Origin: Pseudomonadota bacterium
GTDB taxonomy: Bacteria; Myxococcota_A; UBA796; SXON01
Length of the DNA: 60,766 nucleotides
Direction: 5' to 3'
NCBI GenBank assembly: GCA_030684355.1
Contig: JAUXTN010000206.1
Span: 1 to 60,766 of the forward strand
Made by a program: the position numbers and the translations under genes. Shown piece by piece: positions 24,401-32,744 of the stretch; position 1 is the stretch's first letter; each line of letters starts with the position of its first letter. The notes under the pieces are model-generated. The model did not search any database, was not told the DNA's origin, and saw nothing but the letters and a program-made list of their open reading frames with translations.

Positions 24401-25038
24401 GCGAGGCCGCCGTGGGGCGGGAACTTGGGGGCGGCGCCGAAGCCGGCGTGCTTCGCGTCGAACTCCTTGTCGAGCGAACGCGCGAGGCGGTCGAGCCAGT
24501 CGTCCGTGAGGGCGCCCTCCGCGCGCGGGAGGCGGGCCGCCGAGGCGAGGTAGCCGCCGACCTTGCCGGTCACGTCCTCGACCTTGGCGCGATCCGTGCC
24601 CCAGAGGTTCTGCACGTGGCCCAGCACCTGCGTGAACGACGGCATGCCGCGGCCGGCCTGCGGCGGGAAGTAGGTGCCGCCGAAGAACGGCTTGCCCTCG
24701 GGGGTGAGGAACACGGTCATCGGCCAGCCGCCGTGCCCGCCGGTGAAGGCCTGGACGGCGCGCATGTAGAGCTCGTCGAGGTCGGGGCGCTCCTCGCGGT
24801 CGACCTTCACGTTGACGAAGTCGCGGTTCATCAGCGCGGCGACCTGGTCGTCCTCGAAGCTCTCGTGGGCCATCACGTGGCACCAGTGGCACGCGGAGTA
24901 GCCGATCGACAGCAGGATGGGCTTGTCCTCGGCCTTCGCGCGCGCGAGCGCCTCGGGGCCCCACGGGAACCACTCCACGGGGTTCTCGGCGTGCTGGAGG
25001 AGGTAGGGGCTCGTCTCGTTCGCGAGGCGGTTCGGCAC
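21472..25038 (-). CDS. SPATA20/YyaL - NHLRC2-like fusion (thioredoxin, hairpin barrel, thioredoxin, NHL)
   Basis: An 1188-residue cytoplasmic protein that reads as two known proteins joined. Residues 1-675 match the SPATA20/YyaL (DUF255) family: MPNRLANETSPYLLQHAENPVEWFPWG, a thioredoxin-like Cys50-His-Trp-Cys53, GGWPMTVFLTPEGKPFFGGTYFPP, then an (alpha/alpha)6 barrel like that of N-acylglucosamine epimerases. From about 695 it matches NHLRC2: a second thioredoxin fold with FWTYCCINCMH (near residue 722) and IGVHAAKF, then five or six NHL blades (LYISDTGNHRIVEASL, WVADTGNHALRRIDL, LYVADTFNHKIKSVDL). Neither half has a firmly assigned reaction; both CxxC sites appear intact. The frame is continuous, with no stop or ribosome binding site at the joint. 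It is divergent from the hybrid kinase at 25197. Confidence 0.9.
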   Translation of the reverse strand: MPNRLANETSPYLLQHAENPVEWFPWGPEALARAKAEDKPILLSIGYSACHWCHVMAHESFEDDQVAALMNRDFVNVKVDREERPDLDELYMRAVQAFTGGHGGWPMTVFLTPEGKPFFGGTYFPPQAGRGMPSFTQVLGHVQNLWGTDRAKVEDVTGKVGGYLASAARLPRAEGALTDDWLDRLARSLDKEFDAKHAGFGAAPKFPPHGGLAVLLAHWRRTDDKRSLAMTTATLDAMAQGGMYDLLGGGFARYSVDPAWKVPHFEKMLYDNAQLVPLYTDAWKVTKDPLYARVVRETLGWVLREMTEPAGGFRSSLDADSEGEEGRFYAWTPTELRSVLGVLDGMRVSALLGVTDAGTFEHGTSVLRMETPRERLDDETRALIEAALPKLYAARERRVHPGRDDKVVTAWNALMISAFARAGAAFDEPHWRGAAGTAARFLLDELRVKGRLQRTWKDGRAHIPGFADDHAFLVNALIDLYEATFDFDWLAEANALADTTVDLFWDAAEGGLYYTGKDAEVLLTRSKHLLGGAEPSANGVAALAFARLAELSGRADLGEKADTILRAYQALVDRAPRALGTEALASAWRTGATQQIGIVGGKAEALLATVYTHYLPFAVVAWHPNDQIPPLLPWLEDKSAIGGLGTAYLCEQRTCLAPTTDPAELALQLEQANRPRRETGGKLPLRVHAPALPTDPASWLNSAPLPLDALRGNVVVLDFWTYCCINCMHVLPELQKLEDVTVDDPVVVIGVHAAKFATEREAANVARAVRRHHVHHPVVLDPTHTVWDAYAIRSWPTVVVLDAAGRIAWQKAGEATHEELLPIVHKLLEEARAAGILASGPAWRPGEPAGVRAGLCFPGKVHLWPDLVGQAHGRDPFGPDARLYISDTGNHRIVEASLSRGPDGWPVAKRLRAFGGNGPTLVDGPGDQAAFNAPQGIGRSGETLWVADTGNHALRRIDLGTGYVRTVAGTGRLGRGVEGNGGEPRKLALRSPWDVAISADKDGKAEAVFVAMAGAHQVWVYLPQQDQIGPLFGSGAEEHVDGAPGEAALAQPSGLSLVGRYLFFADSETSSVRVFDLKEHRVGTLVGQGLFDFGDIDGPPDKARLQHPLGVAAAEGQLYVADTFNHKIKSVDLRGGGIATLCGGPGELSEPGGLVVAGDYLIVADTNNHRLRVAHRGSGEIRTLDLTG

Positions 25039-25196
25039 GTCGGCTCCAAAATGCGGGGATCGGGGCGTATAGCCCGGGAGATGGGCACCGGGAGGGCCCG
25101 GCGCGCGGGGGATCGGGGGGGCGGTAGCGGGGGTCGCGGAAGCGTTCTGCTCAACTCGTCGTTGGTCTTGCCGAGAGAGGCGGTTCGAGGATCCGT

Positions 25197-27389
25197 ATGC
25201 ACCCTGCCCTCCGCGATGCGTCCGTCCCCCCCTCGCCGGTGAGCCGGGTCGGGCGGCTCGATCGGTGGCTGCCCCTCGAGCTGCGCGACTCGCCCGCGAC
25301 CCGGACCCGCGCCGAGGTCGGGCTCGTCTTCCCGTTCTTCTACGTGGCGTTCGCGGGCGTGGAGGCCTTCGCCTACGCCTGGAGCGGCGCGTGGCAGACC
25401 GCGGCGTGCATGGCCGCCACCGTCCCGGTCATGGCCGCGGCACCCTGGCTCTTGCGCCGCACGCGGTCGCTCGCGGTGAGCGCCCACGTCAGCGCGCTGG
25501 TGTTCTTCACGCTCATCGGCATGACGTCGGTCGTCCAGGGCGGCACGGACTGGCGAGCGCTGGTGTACGTGGCGCCGGCGCTGCTCTACACGCTGCTCGT
25601 GGGCGGGATGCGCGCGGCGACGATCTGGCTGGGCATCGGGCTCGTCGGCATCGCGGGCTTGTTCTGGCTGTCGGCCCACGGGTTCCCGTTCCCGCCGCCC
25701 TCCGCCCGCGTGTCCCCCCTGACCGACCTGATGGAGCTCCTCCTGCTCCCGGGCGTGACCTACCTGGTGGCGGTCGTCTACCACCACGTGAACGCCTCGG
25801 TCCTGGCCCGCCTCGATCAGACCACGGCGGCCCTGGCACGCATCCGCGCCGGGCTCGACGACGCCCAGCGGCTCGCCGGGCTCGGGAGCTGGGAGGTCGA
25901 GCTCGCCACGGGGCGCGTGCAGTGGTCGAAGTCGCTGTGCGAGATCCACCAGCGCGCGGAGCCGCCCGCGACGGCGGAGGAGGGGATGTTGAACGTACAT
26001 CCCGACGATCGCTCGCGTGTCGAGGCCGCGTTCCGCGAGGTCGGGCGGTCGGGCGGTCGGGTGGAGCTGGACGGGCGGATCGTCCGCGCGGACGGTGCCA
26101 TCCGCGTGATGCACTGGATCCTCCGCGTGAGGCACGACGAGGCGGGGAGGGTCGCGGCGATCACCGGGACCTCGCAGGACGTCACCCTGGCGAAGGCCGC
26201 AGAGGCCGAGCTCATCCGCGCACGCGAGCAGGCGCTGGTCGCATCGGAAGCCAAGTCCCGGTTCCTCTCGCACATGAGCCACGAGATCCGCACCCCGATG
26301 AACGGCATCATCGGGCTGACCTCCCTGGCGCTCGACACGCCGCTGGACGCCGAGCAGCGCGAGTACGTGGAGGGCGCGCGGACCGCGGGGCGCAACCTGC
26401 TCACCATCCTCGACGACATCCTGGATCTCACGAAGGTCGAGGCCGGCGCGCTCACGACGGAGGCCATCCCGTTCTCGCTCCCGGTCGTCCTCGGCGAGGT
26501 ATTGGAGCTCGTGGCCCACGGCGCCCGGGAGAAGGGGATCGCCCTGGCCCTGGAGATCGATCCGGCGCTCGCGCCCACCTTCCGGGGAGACCCCGTGCGG
26601 ATCCGCCAGATCCTGCTCAACCTGGCCGGAAACGCGGTGAAGTTCACCGCCGCGGGCACCGTTGCCGTGCGCGCGACCGTCGATCCCGAGCGGCCGGGTG
26701 CCGTGCGGCTGGTCGTCGAGGACACGGGGCCCGGCATCTCCGCGGAGGCCCAGACGCGCATCTTCGAGTCCTTCCAGCAGGCGGACCTCTCGACCACGCG
26801 TCGCTACGGGGGGACCGGCCTCGGCCTCACCATCTCCCGCAAGCTCGCCGAGCTGATGAAGGGCCGCCTCTGGGTCGAGAGCGAGCTGGGCGTGGGGAGC
26901 CGCTTCCACCTCCAACTGCCGCTGGTGGCGATGGAGGGAGTGGTGTTGGAAGGGGGGCGTGCGGATGTCCTCGCGGTGAGCGGCCCGGTCCAACGTCCGC
27001 TGGTCGTGTTGCTCGCCGAGGACACCGCCGTCAACGCGCTCGTGGCGTCGCGGCTCCTGGGGCGGGCGGGCCACCGGGTCATCCGGGTGGTGAACGGGCG
27101 CGAGGCCGTGGCCGCGGCGCTGGCCGAGCCGATCGACGTCGTGCTGATGGACGTCCAGATGCCGGAGCTCGACGGCCTGGAGGCGACCCGGCTCATCCGT
27201 CGCCACGAAGCCGAGCACGGCGGCTACCTCCCCATCATCGCGCTCACGGCGGGTGTGATGAAGGGCGACGACGAGCTGTGCCTCGCCGCGGGCATGGACG
27301 CCTTCCTGTCGAAGCCGCTCGACCCGAGGCTCCTGGAGGCGCGCGTGCGGGAAGCCGCGGGGTTGCGGCGGATCGCGAAGGCGGCGTAG
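25197..27389 (+). CDS. Membrane hybrid histidine kinase (7TM-like, PAS, HK, receiver)
   Basis: A 730-residue kinase. The first about 205 residues contain six or so membrane segments with short loops, a possible integral sensor. A PAS domain follows (about 215-340: LAGLGSWEVELATGRVQWS, VHPDDR, GTSQDVT). The kinase core has FLSHMSHEIRTPMNGIIGL (His about 361), LNLAGNAVKF, DTGPGIS and GGTGLGLTISRKLAELM. A C-terminal receiver (about 600-725) has VVLLAEDTAVN, VVLMDVQMPELDG (Asp about 651), ALTAG and LSKPLD, so all phosphorelay residues are present. The output must lie elsewhere, through a phosphotransfer protein not seen here. It is divergent from the SPATA20-NHLRC2 fusion with a 158-bp gap. Confidence 0.92.
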   Translation: MHPALRDASVPPSPVSRVGRLDRWLPLELRDSPATRTRAEVGLVFPFFYVAFAGVEAFAYAWSGAWQTAACMAATVPVMAAAPWLLRRTRSLAVSAHVSALVFFTLIGMTSVVQGGTDWRALVYVAPALLYTLLVGGMRAATIWLGIGLVGIAGLFWLSAHGFPFPPPSARVSPLTDLMELLLLPGVTYLVAVVYHHVNASVLARLDQTTAALARIRAGLDDAQRLAGLGSWEVELATGRVQWSKSLCEIHQRAEPPATAEEGMLNVHPDDRSRVEAAFREVGRSGGRVELDGRIVRADGAIRVMHWILRVRHDEAGRVAAITGTSQDVTLAKAAEAELIRAREQALVASEAKSRFLSHMSHEIRTPMNGIIGLTSLALDTPLDAEQREYVEGARTAGRNLLTILDDILDLTKVEAGALTTEAIPFSLPVVLGEVLELVAHGAREKGIALALEIDPALAPTFRGDPVRIRQILLNLAGNAVKFTAAGTVAVRATVDPERPGAVRLVVEDTGPGISAEAQTRIFESFQQADLSTTRRYGGTGLGLTISRKLAELMKGRLWVESELGVGSRFHLQLPLVAMEGVVLEGGRADVLAVSGPVQRPLVVLLAEDTAVNALVASRLLGRAGHRVIRVVNGREAVAAALAEPIDVVLMDVQMPELDGLEATRLIRRHEAEHGGYLPIIALTAGVMKGDDELCLAAGMDAFLSKPLDPRLLEARVREAAGLRRIAKAA

Positions 27390-27443
27390 GGCCCGCGGGC
27401 CCGCGCCGCTGGGAACGCGCGTGTGGGCTACCCTCCCGGGGCC

Positions 27444-28964
27444 ATGCTCCTCCTCGCCGCCGGCTTCCTGACCTCCCGCGCGCTCGCCGGGGACCTCCTC
27501 CTCACCCACGCCCGCCTCTGGGACGGCACCGGGGCGCCCGTGCGCACGGACGTCGACGTGCTCGTCCACGACGACCGCATCGTGGCCGTCGGGCCGGGGC
27601 TCGTGGCACCGGAGGGGGCGCGGGTCCTCGACGTCGCGGGCGGCACGGTGATGCCGGGCCTGATCGACGCGCACGTGCACCTCTCGCTCTCGCCCGGCGC
27701 GGCGTGGCGCAAGGACACGCCCGAAGAGGAAGCCGCTCTGTTGCGGCATCATCTCCGTGCGTACCTCGCCTGCGGCGTCACGACGATCCTCGACCCCGCG
27801 GTCCTCCCCGACGCGCATCTGCGCATCCGCGTCGCGCTCACGAGCGGCGCCCCGGGCCCGACCTACCTCGCGCTCGGCGCGCCGTTCTCGCCCCCCGGCG
27901 GGTACGTGCAGGCGGTGCTCCCGACGTTCCCCTCGGTGGGGACACCGGCGGAGGTCGCCCGGCAATTCGACACGGTCGAGGGGCAGGGCGTCGTCGGCAT
28001 CAAGACGACGGTGGAGGAGGGGTTCGGCCCCACGATCTGGCCGACGTACACCTCGGAGGTGTTCGACGCGATCCGCACGGGCGCGGCGGCGCGGGGGGTG
28101 CGGGTCTACGCGCACGCCGCGAGCCCCGAGGAGCAGACCACCGCCATCGAGCGGCTCGGCGCCACCGTGCTCGTCCACCCGCCGGAGCGCTACGATCGCG
28201 CACTGGTGGCCCTCGCGGCCGCCCGGGGCGTCTACGAGATGTCGACGCTCGCCATCCTCGACACGATGCGGACGGGGTGGGCGCCGGAGCGACTCGCGGA
28301 CCCGCTGCTCCAGCTGACCGTGCCCGCGGCGGAGCTGGCGACCGCGGCCGACCCGGAGGTGGCGCGCGGGTTCGCGCGCGCGATGGTCGAGACGATGTAC
28401 CCGGGGGTGCCCGCGGCGGGGCTCCTCGCGCGGCTCGGCTTCAACGAGGGGGCGGTCAGGCGCCGCCTCGCGCGCACCGGCCGCGCGCTCCGGGCGTTGC
28501 GCGACGCGGGGGTGCCGATCGTGATGGGCAGCGACTCGGGGAACTGGCCGATCATCCCGTTCGAGTTCCACGGCCCCACCTCGGTCCGCGAGGTCGAGCT
28601 CCTCGTGCTCGCGGGGCTCACCCCCGAGGAGGCGCTCCTCGCCGCGACGCGCACCCCCGCGCGCATGCTCGCCATCGAGGCCGGCACGGTCGAGTCGGGT
28701 CGCATCGCCGACCTGCTCGTCGTCGACGGGGACCCGCTGGTGGACGTGCGCGCGCTCCGGCACCTGCGGTACATCGTGCGGGCGGGGGAGGCGCGGACGC
28801 CGGGGGAGTGGATGGGGGGGGAGTCGGGGGGGGGGAGCGCCGTGGCGGCCCCCGAGGCCGTGACCGCCGAGCCGATCCCGCCGGGCGACGGGCCCCCGGG
28901 CCGCGCGCCCGGCCCCCCACCCGCGGGCTTCGGCCTCCCGCTACGCGATGTAGGTGTCATGTAA
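27444..28964 (+). CDS. Exported amidohydrolase-superfamily metal hydrolase
   Basis: About 506 residues from ATG 27444; a GTG at 27423 would add seven residues ahead of the signal peptide (MLLLAAGFLTSRALAG, cut near 16). The metallo-barrel has PGLIDAHVHLSL (His77, His79), a Lys/His stretch around GIKTTVEEGF and YAHAASPEEQ, and VMGSDSGNWP for the late Asp. The flanking small beta domain (RLWDGTGAPVRTDVDVLVHDDRIVAVGP, GRIADLLVVDGDPL) is typical of imidazolonepropionase/prolidase-like amidohydrolases. Such periplasmic enzymes cleave cyclic amides or dipeptides; the substrate is unknown. The last about 60 residues are Pro/Gly-rich. It follows the hybrid kinase on the same strand by 54 bp. Confidence 0.88.
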   Translation: MLLLAAGFLTSRALAGDLLLTHARLWDGTGAPVRTDVDVLVHDDRIVAVGPGLVAPEGARVLDVAGGTVMPGLIDAHVHLSLSPGAAWRKDTPEEEAALLRHHLRAYLACGVTTILDPAVLPDAHLRIRVALTSGAPGPTYLALGAPFSPPGGYVQAVLPTFPSVGTPAEVARQFDTVEGQGVVGIKTTVEEGFGPTIWPTYTSEVFDAIRTGAAARGVRVYAHAASPEEQTTAIERLGATVLVHPPERYDRALVALAAARGVYEMSTLAILDTMRTGWAPERLADPLLQLTVPAAELATAADPEVARGFARAMVETMYPGVPAAGLLARLGFNEGAVRRRLARTGRALRALRDAGVPIVMGSDSGNWPIIPFEFHGPTSVREVELLVLAGLTPEEALLAATRTPARMLAIEAGTVESGRIADLLVVDGDPLVDVRALRHLRYIVRAGEARTPGEWMGGESGGGSAVAAPEAVTAEPIPPGDGPPGRAPGPPPAGFGLPLRDVGVM

Positions 28965-29128
28965 GGCGCACGGCTACGCGCTCGGCGGGGGCTGCCCCGG
29001 GGGGACGGAAGCGGCCCGATTTCCCGCGGAACCGGTTCGCGGCGGGGGGCCCCGTCCCGTCGTGACCACGTCGAGGGGTGGGCGCCGCCACGAGCGGGCT
29101 GCCAGGCCTCCCGGCGTATCGTCCGCCG

Positions 29129-31261
29129 ATGCCAGACCCCAGGAACGCGCGCGTCCTGCTTCGGCGGGACTCCCAGGACGCCCTCTCGCCCGTGGATCTC
29201 GTGACCCGCCTCCGGACCGCCGCGCCGGGCATCCCCATCCCGGTCGCGGCCGAGCTCGCCACGATCCTCGCCGCCGCCGGCCCCGACGACCCCCTCTCCG
29301 ACCGCCTCGACGCGCTGGTCTCCCTCGCGGCGTGGCTGCGGGTCCAGACGCCGCTCGTGCTCCCGGACCGCGCCAACGTGGGCGGCGGCTCGGTCGCCGC
29401 GCGGTTGTGGGTGCTGGTGGAGGCGCTCCGGGAGGCGCCGGAGTGGCGCGCGGCGCTCGCGGGGCTCGTGACCGGCGTGCTGCTGGAGACCTCGACCCTC
29501 CGCCTCTTCGCCCACACCGGGCTCCCCATCGAGCTCCGCTTCTTCGCCGAGTTCGCCAACCGCCTCGCGCGGCGGGTGTTGCCCCGCCCTCCCGACGAGG
29601 CCTGCCTCGCGGCGCTCGTCGCGCGCGTGTTCCCCGACGAGGGCGCCACCCAGTGGCTCGACGCCGCGCCGCCGGGCCTCGTGGTCGAGCTCGCCACGCT
29701 CCTGGTGTTCGTGCCGGGAGAGCCGACCGCCCGCTACCGCATGGGCGCGGAGGCCGCGGAGGCGCTGACCCTGGTGGTCGTCCGGGCCGCGTCGGTCGGC
29801 CTCGACGAGGACATCCGCAGCCGAAGCGAGCTCTCCGACGTCGGCGTCGCCCCGGTGCTCGCCCTGGCCCGCACGTGCGCGGCGTACCTGGAGGCGCGGC
29901 GACGCGCCGAGGCCGGGCACCCGGCGGGGAAGGTCGAGGCGCGGCGCCTGCGCGCGGAGGCGGTGTGGCACGTCGCGGCCGCGCGCATCGTGCTCGACGG
30001 CGTGGTCGATCACCTCGACGAGGGCGGCGTGAGCGTCGATCTCGTGTTCCGGGTCGAGCTCCTGGGGCGGCTCCTCGAGCGCGCCGATCACCTGTTGGCG
30101 CTGCTCGACACGGACCCGCCGGACCCCGCCCTCCAGCGCGCCCGCGCCGTCCGCTTCATCCGCGATCTCGTGGCGCAGGACCTCGGCGATCGCAGCTTCG
30201 TGGCGCTGGTGCAGCGGAACAGCCGCCTCCTCGCGCGGCGCATCATCGAGCGCGCGGGCGAGACCGGCGAGCACTACATCACCACGAGCCGGGCCGAGTG
30301 GCACCGGATGGTGGAGTCCGCGGCGGGCGGCGGCTACCTCACGGCGGGCACCGTCGCGGTGAAGTTCGCGCTCGGGTACGCCGCCTTGCCCTATTTCTTC
30401 CAGGGCCTCCTGTCGGGCCTCAACTACGCGCTGTGCTTCGTCGGGCTGCAGGCCCTCGGGTTCACCCTCGCGACGAAGCAGCCGTCGATGACCGCGGCCT
30501 CCCTCGCGGCCAACATCGACGCGAGCGAGGGCGGGCTGGAGCCGCTCGTCGAGCTCATCGCGCGCACGCTGCGCTCCCAGCTCGCCGCGTTCATCGGCAA
30601 CCTCGGCATGGTCGTGCCCGTCGCGGTCGGCGTGAACATCTTCCACGAGGCGTTCACGGGCCGGCCCTTCCTCGACGCCGGCACCGCCGAGCACGTCATC
30701 GCCATGCACCACCCCTGGCAGAGCGGCACGCTCCTCTACGCGATGCTCACGGGCGTGCTCCTCTGGGCCTCGAGCATCGTCGGGGGCTGGTTGGAGAATT
30801 GGAGCGCGCTGCACCGCCTCCCCGAGGCCATCGCGGAGCACCCCTCGCTGGGCCGACGCCTGGGCCGGCCGCGCATGCAGGGCCTCGCCCGCACCTACCT
30901 CCGCAACGTGTCCGCGTTCGGGACCAACGTGTCGCTCGGGCTCCTGCTGGGCGCCGCGCCGATCGTCGGCAAGTTCTTCGGGCTGCCCCTCGACGTGCGG
31001 CACGTGACCTTCTCGACCGGCGCTCTCACGCTCGCCGGCGCCTCCGTCGGGCCCCTCGCCATCGTGGAGCCCGCCTTCCGCTACGCGGTCCTCGGCATCT
31101 GCGGTGTGGGCACGCTCAACTTCGCGGTGAGCTTCTCGCTCGCGCTCGCCGTGGCCCTGCGCGCCCGCAACATCCCGTTCGTGGCGCTGCTCGCCCTGGT
31201 GCGCGCGGTGGCCGCGCGGTTCGCGCGGCGGCCGTGGTCGTTCGTGTTTCCGCCGGTGTGA
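29129..31261 (+). CDS. Gcr-type 'site-specific recombinase' family membrane protein
   Basis: About 710 residues from ATG 29129. The N-terminal 370 residues are helical and soluble; RIVLDGVVDHLDEGGVSVDLVFRVELLGRLLER is typical of this family. The C-terminal half has six to eight membrane segments and the characteristic LSGLNYALCFVGLQALGFTLATKQPSMTAASLA and FIGNLGMVVPVAV stretches. The family carries the name site-specific recombinase from an early gonococcal clone, but nothing here resembles a tyrosine or serine recombinase. A membrane transport or envelope role is more plausible. No mobile element borders it. It is separated from the amidohydrolase by 164 bp with no recognisable feature. Confidence 0.85.
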   Translation: MPDPRNARVLLRRDSQDALSPVDLVTRLRTAAPGIPIPVAAELATILAAAGPDDPLSDRLDALVSLAAWLRVQTPLVLPDRANVGGGSVAARLWVLVEALREAPEWRAALAGLVTGVLLETSTLRLFAHTGLPIELRFFAEFANRLARRVLPRPPDEACLAALVARVFPDEGATQWLDAAPPGLVVELATLLVFVPGEPTARYRMGAEAAEALTLVVVRAASVGLDEDIRSRSELSDVGVAPVLALARTCAAYLEARRRAEAGHPAGKVEARRLRAEAVWHVAAARIVLDGVVDHLDEGGVSVDLVFRVELLGRLLERADHLLALLDTDPPDPALQRARAVRFIRDLVAQDLGDRSFVALVQRNSRLLARRIIERAGETGEHYITTSRAEWHRMVESAAGGGYLTAGTVAVKFALGYAALPYFFQGLLSGLNYALCFVGLQALGFTLATKQPSMTAASLAANIDASEGGLEPLVELIARTLRSQLAAFIGNLGMVVPVAVGVNIFHEAFTGRPFLDAGTAEHVIAMHHPWQSGTLLYAMLTGVLLWASSIVGGWLENWSALHRLPEAIAEHPSLGRRLGRPRMQGLARTYLRNVSAFGTNVSLGLLLGAAPIVGKFFGLPLDVRHVTFSTGALTLAGASVGPLAIVEPAFRYAVLGICGVGTLNFAVSFSLALAVALRARNIPFVALLALVRAVAARFARRPWSFVFPPV

Positions 31262-31279
31262 CACGGCCCGGCCGGAGGG

Positions 31280-31693
31280 TCAGTCCGCGCACCTCAGCGG
31301 GTGCACGTTGGTCCACGTCGTGCGGCTCTCCGGGTGGGCGCGGTCGAACGCCGTTCCGTCGGAGATGTTCCCGTCGCGTGTCACCCAGCCGGTGTAGTCG
31401 CCGACCGAGCCGTTTTCCCAATTGACGACCAGGTCGAACTTGCCACGGTCGCCGATGGCGCCGCGGGCGGTGCCCGTGACCTCCTCGGAGCCGCTCGGGT
31501 AGCTGGCCGTCCCGGTGAACGCCCCGGTCTCGTCCTGGGTCAGCTTGAACGTGACGCGGTACCCATTCTCCTGGGTGATGGCGAAGGAGTCGTCCACGGC
31601 GAAGTTGCGGCACGCGGCGTGGGCCGTTCCGAGCAAGGTCCACAACGAAGCGAACGCGATGGCGGTCCGCGTGGCGGTGCGAGAGCGGATCAT
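31280..31693 (-). CDS. Small secreted protein, unknown function
   Basis: A 137-residue protein from ATG 31693, which has GGAGGA four bases upstream; the longer open frame is not used. The signal peptide ends TAHA-A (about 27). The mature part is beta-rich, with GYRVTFKLTQDETGAFTGTASY, GTARGAIGDRGKFDLVVNWENG and GDYTGWVTRDGNISDGTAFD, a pattern of antiparallel strands as in calycin-like or other small barrels. It has only two Cys, near the mature N- and C-termini, which could form a disulphide. I do not recognise the family. It lies 185 bp downstream of the EF-hand lipoprotein gene on the same strand, the gap probably holding its own promoter. Confidence 0.8.
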   Translation of the reverse strand: MIRSRTATRTAIAFASLWTLLGTAHAACRNFAVDDSFAITQENGYRVTFKLTQDETGAFTGTASYPSGSEEVTGTARGAIGDRGKFDLVVNWENGSVGDYTGWVTRDGNISDGTAFDRAHPESRTTWTNVHPLRCAD

Positions 31694-31878
31694 GAGTTCC
31701 TCCCTACGGTTTTGCGCATGCTCGATGTTGGTCACGCGGCTCGACGCGTCAACGCACGGGCGGGCCCCCGGTCCGTCGGCAGCGCGGCGGGCCGGCGAGG
31801 ACCAGTGGCGTGCTGGTCGGGCGGCCGGGACCCGCCGGTGCAAGTGGCCGCGTGGCGGGCGGCGTTGGTGCGGGTGAT

Positions 31879-32724
31879 CTACCGCGCCGGGCGCCCCGTG
31901 ACCGGCTGGCCGCGGAGGTGCACGTCGAACACGGCGCCTTCGCGAAGCACCCCGTCCGCGCCGAGCGAGCGGAGGCGAGACCGCTCGAAGACACAGTTCC
32001 CGCGCGCATCGCAGGCGGGCTGGAGCTCGTAGCGGAGCTCGAACCCGAGGACGCCGACGCTCGCGAGGTCGTCCACCTCGGCCGCGGCGCAGGTGTGGTC
32101 GGCGTCCGCGTCGGTCCAAACGCGGAGGAGCGCCCACTCCTCGTCACTTGGGGTGACCCACCCGTCCGCGTCCGTGTCGAATTGGGCGAGCGCCACGAAA
32201 CCGTTGGCACCCCGCGCGCCGGAGGGGAGGGGCGTGGCGTCACCGAAGAGCTCGGTGGCATCGTCGATGAGACCGTTGTTGTCGCGATCCCAGGCCAGCC
32301 AGGGCGTATCAGGCGAGGGCCAGTCGGTCGTCACGGCGGTGCCGCTTCCGAAGTCGAACGTGCCACCGCCACGCAGGAACGTGACAGGCGCGCCGTCGAA
32401 CGAGAGGACCAGCGGCGTCGAGGTGTCGTCGTCCTCGTCGATACACCCCGTCGGCACGCCGCACTCGATCAGGCACGCGTCGAGGAACGTGGGGTTCTCG
32501 CAGGAGTGGAACTCCAGCTCGCCGCACGTGGCCTGGGCGACACAGGCGGCCTCGCAGCCGTCCGCACACTCGCCGAGGGCGTAGTCGACGAAGGGCGTGT
32601 CGTCGCGCTGGGTGAGGTCACACTCGTCGAGGACCCGGCCCGCGGCGGCGCAGGTCTGCGGGTCGAAGATCGCGCAGCCGCCCAGGAGCGGGAACACCGC
32701 GAACAAGAGGAGCCGGGAGCGCAT
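31879..32724 (-). CDS. Cys-rich lipoprotein with EF-hand-like Ca-binding domain
   Basis: A 281-residue lipoprotein from ATG 32724 (AAGGAGG upstream); signal ends LLGGC (Cys17). Residues 20-100 hold eleven or so Cys (CEAACVAQATC, CENPTFLDACLIEC), a likely disulphide-rich module of the kind seen in myxobacterial surface proteins. Residues 105-230 contain VLSFDGAPVTF and the loop DRDNNGLIDDATELFG, then ALAQFDTDADGWV and WTDADADHTC, matching Ca-binding EF-hand-like segments common at the end of secreted proteins. It starts 20 bp after the CotH-kinase gene and so forms an operon with it, making it a candidate substrate or partner of that kinase (inference). Confidence 0.85.
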   Translation of the reverse strand: MRSRLLLFAVFPLLGGCAIFDPQTCAAAGRVLDECDLTQRDDTPFVDYALGECADGCEAACVAQATCGELEFHSCENPTFLDACLIECGVPTGCIDEDDDTSTPLVLSFDGAPVTFLRGGGTFDFGSGTAVTTDWPSPDTPWLAWDRDNNGLIDDATELFGDATPLPSGARGANGFVALAQFDTDADGWVTPSDEEWALLRVWTDADADHTCAAAEVDDLASVGVLGFELRYELQPACDARGNCVFERSRLRSLGADGVLREGAVFDVHLRGQPVTGRPAR

Positions 32725-32744
32725 GTTCACCGCCTCCTCCCTTC

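Noticed and set aside
21514..25242. Very long plus-strand open frame of 1242 codons opposite the SPATA20-NHLRC2 gene
   Set aside because: Antisense shadow in high-GC DNA; its translation is low-complexity Val/Glu/Gly/Arg while the minus strand matches known families throughout.
24873..28763. Minus-strand open frame of about 1296 codons opposite the hybrid kinase and amidohydrolase
   Set aside because: Arg/Pro/His-rich shadow of two well-recognised plus-strand genes.
29129..31261. Mobile element suggested by the family name site-specific recombinase
   Set aside because: The protein is a multi-pass membrane protein without recombinase residues, and there are no flanking repeats or att-like sites.
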